Positions 1 to 6,498 of a DNA stretch of 9,578 bases are shown here, piece by piece. The number at the start of each line of letters is the position of its first letter. The stretch's first letter is position 1. The notes below the pieces were generated by a model. It ran no database searches, had not been told where the DNA came from, and worked only from the letters and a program-made list of their open reading frames with translations. The DNA is from Candidatus Arcticimaribacter sp. (GTDB lineage Bacteria > Bacteroidota > Bacteroidia > Flavobacteriales > Flavobacteriaceae): the NCBI GenBank assembly GCA_011526275.1, contig WTJP01000087.1, positions 1,956-11,533 of the forward strand. Reading direction: 5' to 3'. A program made the position numbers and the translations under genes.

Positions 1-1197
1 CATTTGCGGAATTTTGCTTCCCTGCCGGGAACTACTGTCGTTGGCTTGTGCGACCTCTATCAAGATCATGTAGAAGAGAAATTAAGCACTTTGCAAAATC
101 TACGTCCCGAACTCAACAAAGAGGATGTAAAAACCTATTGGGGAGATGAAGACGCATGGAGAAGTATGTTAGATGAGGTGCAGCCCGACCTGGTCTTTAT
201 CTCGACCAACTGGGCCAATCACGCTCCCATGGCCATCGGCTGTATGGAAAAGGGCGCCCACGCTTTTGTGGAAGTCCCCTTGGCCACAAGTGTAAAAGAT
301 TTATGGGCCATTGTCGATACCTCAGAAAAAACACAACGCCATTGTATGATGATGGAGAACGTCAACTACGGTCGCGATGAGTTGTTGTTTTTAAACCTTT
401 GCCGTCAAGGTTATATTGGCGAACTCTTGCATGCCGAAGCGGCCTATATTCACGAACTGCGTTGGCAAATGAAGGAAGAGGAACGAGGCACTGGCTCTTG
501 GCGAACCTATCATTACGCCCACGGAAAAGGAAATTTATACCCCACCCACGGTTTAGGGCCTGTGGCGCAGTACATGAACCTTGCCCGTACAGAAGACACT
601 TTTTCTAAGCTGGTTTCTTTCTCTAGTCCGGCCAAAGGCAGACAGCTTCACGCAAAAGAAAATTTTCCTCCCGACCACAAGTGGAATCAATTGGACTTTT
701 TAAACGGCGACATCAATACCTCTTTGGTTAAAACTCAGCTGGGACGCAGTATCATGATTCAATGGGACGAAACCAGTCCACGACCCTATACCCGCCACAA
801 TCTCATTCAAGGGACCTTGGGAACTTTGGCCGGTTTCCCTACCCGAATAGCCAAAGAAGGCGGAGTGGAAGGCATTACCCAGGACCACCACCGTTGGGTG
901 CAGGGCGAGAATCTGGCTGCCTTGTATGAAAAATTTGACCACCCCTTGTATAAAAAACTAAACTCCTCCACCAAAAACTCGGGTCACGGCGGCATGGATG
1001 GAATCATGATGTACCGCATCGTGCAATGCCTACAACAAGGCCTGCCTTTAGACCAAAATGTTTATGAAGGGGCACTTTGGAGTGCAGTTGGTCCTTTAAG
1101 TGCGGCATCTGTAGAAAGTGATGGAATGCCACAGGACTTCCCCGATTTTACCCGAGGGAATTGGAAAACGACCGCTCCCTTGGAGATTGTAAGTTAG
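1..1197 (+). CDS. GH109-like Gfo/Idh/MocA-fold protein (alpha-N-acetylgalactosaminidase family), 5' partial
   Basis: The reading frame is open from the first base, so the real start and the glycine-rich NAD-binding loop lie upstream of the window; the TTG at position 4 is an internal Leu codon, not a start. About 398 residues remain. Numbered from that Leu, the rest of the Rossmann fold ends in VEVPLA (89-94), where ordinary Gfo/Idh/MocA dehydrogenases have EKP. It is followed by ENVNYGRDE (118-126), HELRW (150-154), GNLYPTHGLGPVAQ (176-189), SPRPY (258-262) and a C-terminal GHGGMD...YEGALWS block, ending near DFTRGNWK. From memory these blocks fit the GH109 family, which hydrolyses alpha-N-acetylgalactosaminides with tightly bound NAD through a 3-keto intermediate. 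The exact substrate is inferred. Many relatives carry a Tat signal, but that end is not visible here. It converges on galE, and the two stop codons overlap. Confidence 0.85.
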   Translation, partial: HLRNFASLPGTTVVGLCDLYQDHVEEKLSTLQNLRPELNKEDVKTYWGDEDAWRSMLDEVQPDLVFISTNWANHAPMAIGCMEKGAHAFVEVPLATSVKDLWAIVDTSEKTQRHCMMMENVNYGRDELLFLNLCRQGYIGELLHAEAAYIHELRWQMKEEERGTGSWRTYHYAHGKGNLYPTHGLGPVAQYMNLARTEDTFSKLVSFSSPAKGRQLHAKENFPPDHKWNQLDFLNGDINTSLVKTQLGRSIMIQWDETSPRPYTRHNLIQGTLGTLAGFPTRIAKEGGVEGITQDHHRWVQGENLAALYEKFDHPLYKKLNSSTKNSGHGGMDGIMMYRIVQCLQQGLPLDQNVYEGALWSAVGPLSAASVESDGMPQDFPDFTRGNWKTTAPLEIVS

Positions 1198-2204
1198 CGA
1201 GAAGAATTGTTGAGTTCCCACTGCCAAGCTGAATGAACAGCCTCGTCTAAGGAGTATTTAGGCGACCAGTTGAGTTGTTGCAGTGCTTTGTCCACATTGG
1301 CATAAGCTGTCACGATATCGCCTTCCCGTCTTGGGCCAATGGAGTAGTTGAGGCTTTTTCCACTCACCCGTTCAAAACTGGCTATCACTTCCAAAACACT
1401 GTGTCCTTGACCTGTCCCCACATTAAACACTTCATATGCTGTCTTGCTTTTGTTTTCCTCCAAACGGTTGAAGGCCGCAACATGGGCACGAGCGAGATCT
1501 ACCACATGGATATAGTCCCGCACGCAAGTTCCATCGGCGGTGGGATAGTCGTCCCCAAAAACGGTTAAAGGGGGAATTTTCCCCACTGCCGATTGGGTGA
1601 TATAAGGCACTAAGTTTTCAGGTTGTCCTTTGGGGTTTTCCCCAATATAGCCACTAGCATGCGCGCCAATGGGATTGAAATAGCGCAAACTAATCGCCTT
1701 AAAGTTAGCGTGTGCACGGCTGTGTTCCTCCAGAATTTCTTCCCCTATTTTTTTGGTATTGCCATAAGGCGATTTCGGACGTTTTATTGGGCTGTTTTCC
1801 ACGATGGGTAAAGCATCAGCATCGCCATAAACGGTACAAGAAGAGCTGAAGATAAACGGAATATTCGTAGGTATGCTTTGCAATAAGTTCAACAATCCAC
1901 CTACATTATTTTGGTAATATTTTAATGGGTTTAAAGCGCTTTCCCCTACGGCTTTAGCAGCAGCGAAATGGATAACTCCTTCAAGCTGTGGATGCGCTTG
2001 AATTAATTCGTTAAGAGGAGGGGCCTCTTTTACATCCAATTGGACAAAGTTTATAGACTGTCCCGTAATTTTTTCAAGGCCCTCTAAGACTTGAAGGTTA
2101 GAGTTCGATAAATCATCGACTATCAAAACCTCTTTCCCTTGTGCAATGAGCTCCACCACAGTGTGGGATCCAATGTAGCCTAAGCCACCCGTAATTAAAA
2201 TCAT
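1194..2204 (-). CDS. galE: UDP-glucose/UDP-N-acetylglucosamine 4-epimerase GalE
   Basis: This is a full-length 336-residue extended short-chain dehydrogenase, close to the 338 residues of E. coli GalE. The NAD-binding loop GGLGYIG is at 6-12. The catalytic set is Ser122 in FSSSCTVYG and the YxxxK pair Tyr147/Lys151. RYFNPIGA (174-181), VRDYIHVVDLA (228-238), NVGTG (261-265) and RREGD (292-296) are all present. It interconverts UDP-glucose and UDP-galactose in the cytoplasm. The residue aligned with E. coli Tyr299 and human Cys307 is Ala300, a small residue that in this family allows N-acetylated substrates, so UDP-GlcNAc/UDP-GalNAc epimerisation is likely too. The ATG start lies 10 nt after the stop of the oxidoreductase small subunit, so it is probably the last gene of that transcript. 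Its TAA overlaps the TAG of the convergent GH109-like gene. Confidence 0.95.
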   Translation of the reverse strand: MILITGGLGYIGSHTVVELIAQGKEVLIVDDLSNSNLQVLEGLEKITGQSINFVQLDVKEAPPLNELIQAHPQLEGVIHFAAAKAVGESALNPLKYYQNNVGGLLNLLQSIPTNIPFIFSSSCTVYGDADALPIVENSPIKRPKSPYGNTKKIGEEILEEHSRAHANFKAISLRYFNPIGAHASGYIGENPKGQPENLVPYITQSAVGKIPPLTVFGDDYPTADGTCVRDYIHVVDLARAHVAAFNRLEENKSKTAYEVFNVGTGQGHSVLEVIASFERVSGKSLNYSIGPRREGDIVTAYANVDKALQQLNWSPKYSLDEAVHSAWQWELNNSSR

Positions 2205-2214
2205 TCGCTATGCT

Positions 2215-2910
2215 TTAAGTCAGCAAATTCCCGTCCTCGTCCCAAACGGCGGTTTCGTTTCTTTTTTCTTGATCGACACATTTGGCGATCCACTCGGGGT
2301 CATAGGCCAAGCCCATGTCATCGAGTACTTCTTGGGGGACACCGTCCCAAACATGGGGTGTATTTCCGCGGTAATCCAGTTCTTTAATACCTACAGCCGA
2401 GGTGAAATAACCCGTTAAAACAAGATTGCGCAGCAATGAAAAGAACTGCACCTCTTGGGGTTGTTCCTCGACTCCCTCTAGAGGGTAGGCCATGGTGTCG
2501 AGCAGGCTTTTTTGTTCTTCCTCTGTACTTGCAATAAACGCTTTTCCAAAGCTTCGGTTGGCTTTGGCGTTTAAGGCCATTAAGCCACCGCGCATGGGCA
2601 ATTGAAAAGGAGGATAATCAACCATCATAAATTCAATAAATGGCACGACCCCTGCTTCTGTAATATTTCCCGCTTCATTCGGGGGCAAGATCAAATTGGC
2701 AAGGCAATCGACCAATTGGCGTTCTTCTTCCGAAAAAAAAGAGGATTGCAACAAAGCACGATCGATAGCGGCTTCCTTGGCATTTCGCCCGTATTGGTAG
2801 TCCCATATTTTTTCTGTCACTTCGGCAGCGGGCTCTCCACAACTCTCGAGCAATAGACCCCCAGCGACCGTTCCCAATAAAATGGATTTTATACTTTCCC
2901 TTCTATCCAT
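2215..2910 (-). CDS. Gluconate 2-dehydrogenase subunit 3 family protein (small Tat-signal subunit of a GMC oxidoreductase)
   Basis: A 231-residue protein. The N-terminus has a twin-arginine motif (DRRESIKSI, residues 2-10), then a hydrophobic stretch ending in LLESC with Cys24, so it may be a Tat-exported lipoprotein; Glu at -2 makes the lipobox imperfect. The body carries the features of the Gluconate_2-dh3 family: an acidic helical region (about 60-110) and RNLVLTGYFTS (161-171), followed by G-x-KELDYRGN and VWDGVP. In known FAD-dependent sugar dehydrogenases this subunit has no catalytic centre; it helps the flavoprotein fold and carries it through the Tat pore. It starts 2 nt after the GMC stop codon, so the two are almost certainly translated together as partners. 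The ATG chosen gives the signal peptide directly. The family is clear, but the substrate of the complex is not. Confidence 0.88.
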   Translation of the reverse strand: MDRRESIKSILLGTVAGGLLLESCGEPAAEVTEKIWDYQYGRNAKEAAIDRALLQSSFFSEEERQLVDCLANLILPPNEAGNITEAGVVPFIEFMMVDYPPFQLPMRGGLMALNAKANRSFGKAFIASTEEEQKSLLDTMAYPLEGVEEQPQEVQFFSLLRNLVLTGYFTSAVGIKELDYRGNTPHVWDGVPQEVLDDMGLAYDPEWIAKCVDQEKRNETAVWDEDGNLLT

Positions 2911-2912
2911 GA

Positions 2913-4631
2913 CTAAATGTTTTGTTTTTTCAATTCTTGAATGATGTATTCAGCGCTGCGCCAAGCCAAGGCCAAAATGGTCCAAGTGGGATTTTTATCG
3001 GCTTGGGAAACAAAAGGCCCTGCATCTACGACAAAGACATTGTCTACATCGTGGAGTTGTTCAAACTCGTTGACCACCGATTTTTTTGGATCGCTTCCCA
3101 TACGTGTAGTTCCTACTTCGTGGATAATTCTCCCCGGATTGTGTAGGCCGTAGTTGCGGTCGGCCCCGGGTTTATCGCCCAGTAGGATGCCTCCCATATT
3201 GGTCAAAATCTCTTCAAAGGTGTCGTGCATATGTTTGGCCTGCTTCTTTTCAAAATCCGACCATTTGTAATGGAAACGCAAGACAGGAATCCCAAACTCA
3301 TCTACAGTGGTTGGGTCAATTTCACAGTAATTGTCTTTTCGGGCAATGGCTTCTCCGCGCCCAGAAATCCCCACCACAGCGCCGTAAAACTTTTTCACGT
3401 CTTCCCGTAAACTGTTTCCATAACCACCTACTTTCTCCCCTAAGAACTTGTTGAGACCGTTGGGGTCAAAACCTGTTCCGTAGCTGGGCATGCCCATACC
3501 GCCCCACTGTTCGAGGTGATAGCCTCGTGGGAAATCAAGGGTTTTATTGTCGAGCCACCAAGGAGAATAAACGTGCATGCCGCCCACTCCGTCTTCGTTG
3601 TAGCGCTTTCGGTTCATAAGGGCTGGCACAAAAGCCATGCGATCGGCACCGGTAGAATCGTGCAAGTATTTCCCCACCAAGTCACTGCTGTTCCCCAGTC
3701 CGTTAGGGTGCTGTGCGCTTTTAGAGTTTAAAAGAATACGCGCCGAACTACAGGCCGAAGCAGCGAGTACCACCACTTTTCCCTTTAGGGCATACTCCCG
3801 TCGATCTTCTTTATTGATGTAGGCCACGCCAGTAGCTTTCCCTTCTTCGTTGGTCAATACTTCTTTCACCATGGCATTGGTGTAAAGATCCACCTGGCCT
3901 TTTCCTTTTTGCGCGGGAAAAATCAAGCAAGAGCCCGAAGAGAAATCGGCATAAACCGAACACGAACGCGAACATTGATTGCAGTAAAAACACACCCCCC
4001 GTTCTTGGTTGATGCGCTTGGTCAAAACCGATAAGCGCGATGGAATCACGGTTACATTCGATTTCTTCGCCCCTTCGATATACAAAAGCTCGTGTAAACG
4101 GGGTTTAGGAGGGGGTAAAAAGAAACCGTCGGGTTCATTGGGGAGGTTTTCTTTACTCCCAAACACCCCGATTAACTTATCTACTTTGTCGTAATAGGGT
4201 TTGATGTCATCATAGCCAATGGGCCAGTTTTCGCCTAGACCGTCCCGGTCTTTTCCTTTAAAATCACGTGGACCAAAACGCAGGGAAATTCTTCCCCAGT
4301 GGTTGGTTCTTCCGCCCAACATGCGCGAGCGAAACCAGTCGAATTGTGTTCCATCGACCCGGTTGTAGGGTTCTCCTTCAATTTCCCAACCCCCATAAGC
4401 CATGTCGTATTCCCCAAAAACACGTTTGGTTCCTGCCCCTCGGCGGGGCGACTCATAGGGCCATTTTAATTGGGTTTGTTGTGCGGGGTCGGCAGGGTCA
4501 AAGAAAGGACCAGCCTCAACCACGGCAACGTTCAGTCCTTCATCGGCTAAAATTTTTGTGGCCATTCCACCCCCAGCACCAGAGCCAACGATAACCACAT
4601 CATACACCGTTCTGTTTTCAATGATTTGCAT
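2913..4631 (-). CDS. GMC family FAD-dependent oxidoreductase with Fe-S-type cysteine cluster (sugar/glycoside dehydrogenase large subunit)
   Basis: With the ATG at 4631 the protein has 572 residues. This start places the FAD-binding GSGAGG motif (Gly16, Gly18, Gly21) and the ribose-binding Glu39 where the family expects them. Upstream in frame there is only a TTG at 4688, giving an atypical 19-residue extension. The C-terminal GMC domain holds the likely catalytic pair His504 (IIHEVGTTRMG) and Asn547 (KNPTWT). A cysteine group at 214, 217, 220 and 224 sits where FAD glucose and fructose dehydrogenases bind a 3Fe-4S cluster. It shows no signal peptide, consistent with export bound to the Tat-signal small subunit encoded 2 nt downstream. 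It probably oxidises a sugar or glycoside hydroxyl in the periplasm. No cytochrome c subunit gene is present in this window, so the electron acceptor is unknown. Confidence 0.9.
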   Translation of the reverse strand: MQIIENRTVYDVVIVGSGAGGGMATKILADEGLNVAVVEAGPFFDPADPAQQTQLKWPYESPRRGAGTKRVFGEYDMAYGGWEIEGEPYNRVDGTQFDWFRSRMLGGRTNHWGRISLRFGPRDFKGKDRDGLGENWPIGYDDIKPYYDKVDKLIGVFGSKENLPNEPDGFFLPPPKPRLHELLYIEGAKKSNVTVIPSRLSVLTKRINQERGVCFYCNQCSRSCSVYADFSSGSCLIFPAQKGKGQVDLYTNAMVKEVLTNEEGKATGVAYINKEDRREYALKGKVVVLAASACSSARILLNSKSAQHPNGLGNSSDLVGKYLHDSTGADRMAFVPALMNRKRYNEDGVGGMHVYSPWWLDNKTLDFPRGYHLEQWGGMGMPSYGTGFDPNGLNKFLGEKVGGYGNSLREDVKKFYGAVVGISGRGEAIARKDNYCEIDPTTVDEFGIPVLRFHYKWSDFEKKQAKHMHDTFEEILTNMGGILLGDKPGADRNYGLHNPGRIIHEVGTTRMGSDPKKSVVNEFEQLHDVDNVFVVDAGPFVSQADKNPTWTILALAWRSAEYIIQELKKQNI

Positions 4632-4736
4632 GTCGAGCTTTTTTGAAATGTAGGCATTTTTTTCCAAGAAAAGTAATCCCAATGGCAAGGGAGACTTGGA
4701 AACAGGCAGAAATTAGGGCTTCTCTAGGGGTGTGGA
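4632..4736 (-). promoter_or_regulatory. Intergenic region with candidate promoter for the GMC-subunit 3-galE unit
   Basis: These 105 nt separate the nucleotidase unit from the GMC gene. On the minus strand TACTTTTC (4675 to 4668) matches five of the six fixed positions of the Bacteroidota -7 element TAnnTTTG. It would give a leader of about 30 nt before the ATG at 4631. I find no convincing TTTG element at the usual distance upstream. There is no stem with a T-run that would clearly end the nucleotidase transcript, so read-through into GMC remains possible. Confidence 0.3.
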
Positions 4737-5651
4737 TTACCCCACTACTATGGTCGTCTCTTCGCTGGTAGCTTGGTTGAATTCATCAAAGAAGAAATCA
4801 ACCCGACCCAAATACAAGCCGTAACAGCCCACTTGGTTGACCAACACATTTTTCTCAGCTGCATTTTTGACAATGGTGGGTTTTGGCAAGAAGGTGTGGG
4901 TGTGTCCACCAATAATTAGATCGATGTCTTTGGTGGCCTTGGCCAAGTTGAGGTCCGAAACTTTTTCGGGTGAACGTTTGTAAAAATAGCCCAAGTGCGA
5001 AAGGCAAATCACCAAATCGCAGTTTTGCTCCTGCTTTAACACACGACTCATGTCTTGCGCAATTTCAATAGGGTCTAGGTATTTGGTTTCCTTAAAATTC
5101 TTCTTGTTGACCAGTCCCTCCAACTCGATGCCCAAACCAAAAACTCCAATTTTTATCCCGTCTTTCACCAAGATTTTATAGGGCTTTACATGGGTGTCTA
5201 AAAGAGTATTTTTAAGGTCATAATTGGCTGAAACAAAATCGAATTTGGCGTGAGGCAGTTGCTTGTATAAACCTTCAACTCCATTGTCAAAGTCGTGATT
5301 ACCAAGCGTAGCCACGTCATATTTTAAAGTGCTCATTAAACGGAATTCCAACTCCCCGCCGTAGTAGTTGAAATAGGGAGTCCCCTGAAAAATATCGCCA
5401 GCGTCCAACAACAAGGTGTTGGGGTTTTCCTTCCGAATTTGGTCAATTAGAGCGGCTCTTCGCGCGATTCCCCCTTTGTTGGCATTTCTGTAGTGATCGG
5501 GACCAAACGGGTCAATATGACTGTGGGTGTCGTTGGTGTGTAAAATGGTAATTTGACGCTGCTTTTTGGCGGTAAACGACGTCAATCCTCCACCCATCAA
5601 GGCAATGGGCGTAGCGGCACCTACTTTTTTGACAAAGGCTCTTCTTTTCAT
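4737..5651 (-). CDS. Metallophosphatase: N-terminal catalytic domain of a UshA-type 5'-nucleotidase, separate polypeptide
   Basis: A 304-residue protein. The N-terminus KRRAFVKK (2-9) plus a hydrophobic, Gly-rich stretch looks like a Tat signal; there is no lipobox Cys, so the product is probably soluble in the periplasm. The calcineurin-like dimetal site is complete: Asp41 and His43 (NDTHSH), Asp86 (DAGD), Asn118-His119-Asp120 (GNHD), His219 (SHLG), and His250/His252 (GGHTH). The chain stops after about 300 residues, right where single-chain 5'-nucleotidases (typically about 500-550 residues) continue into their substrate-binding C-terminal domain. That domain is encoded by the gene just upstream, overlapping by ATGA. 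The pair should hydrolyse nucleotides or related phosphoesters (2',3'-cyclic nucleotides and UDP-sugars are family options). The specific substrate cannot be read from the sequence. Confidence 0.9.
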   Translation of the reverse strand: MKRRAFVKKVGAATPIALMGGGLTSFTAKKQRQITILHTNDTHSHIDPFGPDHYRNANKGGIARRAALIDQIRKENPNTLLLDAGDIFQGTPYFNYYGGELEFRLMSTLKYDVATLGNHDFDNGVEGLYKQLPHAKFDFVSANYDLKNTLLDTHVKPYKILVKDGIKIGVFGLGIELEGLVNKKNFKETKYLDPIEIAQDMSRVLKQEQNCDLVICLSHLGYFYKRSPEKVSDLNLAKATKDIDLIIGGHTHTFLPKPTIVKNAAEKNVLVNQVGCYGLYLGRVDFFFDEFNQATSEETTIVVG

Positions 5652-6397
5652 GGCTCTACAATTACACGTTGGTCTAAACTCGCTTCCAATCGATCGACTC
5701 GGGCAAAGTAATCGAGTATGGCGTCTCGTACTTTATAGTCCAAACCAATCAATTTTTCAGGTTTTTGAAAGAAAACCATTCCGTCACCTCCGTTCTGTAA
5801 ATAGTCGTTGGTCAATACCCAATAGGATTGATTTTCATCAAAGGTTTTCCCTTGAATTTTTACGCGATAGTCTTCCCCCTTAATTTCGATTTGCACGTTT
5901 TTGGACAAGGGGTGTGGACGTTGTTTTTGAAGGAAGTAATCGAAAAGTGCTTTTACTTTTTCTCCCGACATTTTTACTGCGACCAAGTCGTTTTCAAAAG
6001 GCATAAGCGAAAAGGCGTTTTGAACGGTGACTTTTCCCTTAGAAATTGGAGCCCGCAAGCCTCCCGCATTCATAAACACAAAATCAATCGATTCCTTGGT
6101 TTTTTCTTCAAAAACAGGATTCCCCATTTCATAAGAAAGATCGGCCAGTAAATTCCCCAAGCTGCTTTGAAATTTCCCATCCTTTCCCGTCAAATCTCTA
6201 GGCGCTTCACACAAGACCTGCTTCATCTCTTTTTCTACCTCTTTTCGGTAGGGAGCCACCAGTTCGTCTATGCTGCTTTTACTGGGCAGCACAGTATCAA
6301 TGGCGATACGTTTTCCCGTAATTTTTTTGAGTTGCCATTCAGAGGAACCACAACCTATCCATAACAGGACGTGCAGAAGGAGTACAATTCTTTTCAC
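5648..6397 (-). CDS. 5'-nucleotidase C-terminal (substrate-binding) domain protein, putative lipoprotein
   Basis: With the GTG at 6397 the protein has 249 residues and opens with KRIVLLLHVLLWIGC, a Sec signal peptide leading to Cys16. The -3 residue is Trp, so the lipobox is loose. The only longer in-frame option is a TTG at 6433, which would put 12 mostly polar or aromatic residues before the signal; no ATG is available. The body matches the 5_nucleotid_C domain: SLGNLLADL (about 79-87), MNAGGLRAPI (109-118), LMPFENDLV (131-139) and NGGDGM (202-207). In full-length enzymes this domain binds the base and sugar of the nucleotide and rotates onto the metal site. Here it lacks any metallophosphatase part, so it is presumed to act with the product of the next gene, which starts in its stop codon (ATGA). 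Confidence 0.87.
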   Translation of the reverse strand: MKRIVLLLHVLLWIGCGSSEWQLKKITGKRIAIDTVLPSKSSIDELVAPYRKEVEKEMKQVLCEAPRDLTGKDGKFQSSLGNLLADLSYEMGNPVFEEKTKESIDFVFMNAGGLRAPISKGKVTVQNAFSLMPFENDLVAVKMSGEKVKALFDYFLQKQRPHPLSKNVQIEIKGEDYRVKIQGKTFDENQSYWVLTNDYLQNGGDGMVFFQKPEKLIGLDYKVRDAILDYFARVDRLEASLDQRVIVEP

Positions 6398-6498
6398 CTG
6401 ATGAAAGTACGGGATTCTGCTATAAAATGCCAATGCATAAAATTATTTCACTTCATCCCCCCTTTTTTCTATCTTCCCATCTTGAAAAACCTTTCTTC
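6398..6498. promoter_or_regulatory. Divergent intergenic region between the nucleotidase unit and the TonB receptor unit
   Basis: This 101-nt, A/T-rich spacer must hold the promoters of both units. Toward the nucleotidase genes (minus strand), TAATTTTA (6445 to 6438) fits five of six fixed positions of TAnnTTTG and would give a leader of about 35 nt. Toward the receptor (plus strand), TATCTTCC (6470-6477) fits four of six, with a TTTC 20 nt upstream at 6446-6449 as a possible -33 element. Both are weak matches. No clear operator palindrome was seen. A C6-T6 run sits at 6457-6468. Confidence 0.25.

Noticed and set aside
4268..4594. 108-codon open frame on the plus strand.
   Set aside because: It is antisense to the FAD-binding part of the GMC gene; its His/Arg/Pro/Gln-rich composition looks like an out-of-frame translation.
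4632..4688. Longer GMC protein starting at the TTG at 4688 (adds 19 residues).
   Set aside because: The extension is not a signal peptide, and the ATG at 4631 puts the FAD motif at the usual distance from the N-terminus.
4673..4740. Seven-base inverted repeat (GTAATCC at 4673-4679, GGATTAC at 4734-4740).
   Set aside because: The arms are short and the loop is 54 nt with no T-run, so neither a terminator nor an operator is supported; expected by chance.
6427..6498. Receptor start at the ATG at 6427.
   Set aside because: It would place 24 residues, including a Pro/Phe-rich stretch, ahead of a complete signal peptide that begins at the ATG at 6499. It cannot be excluded outright.
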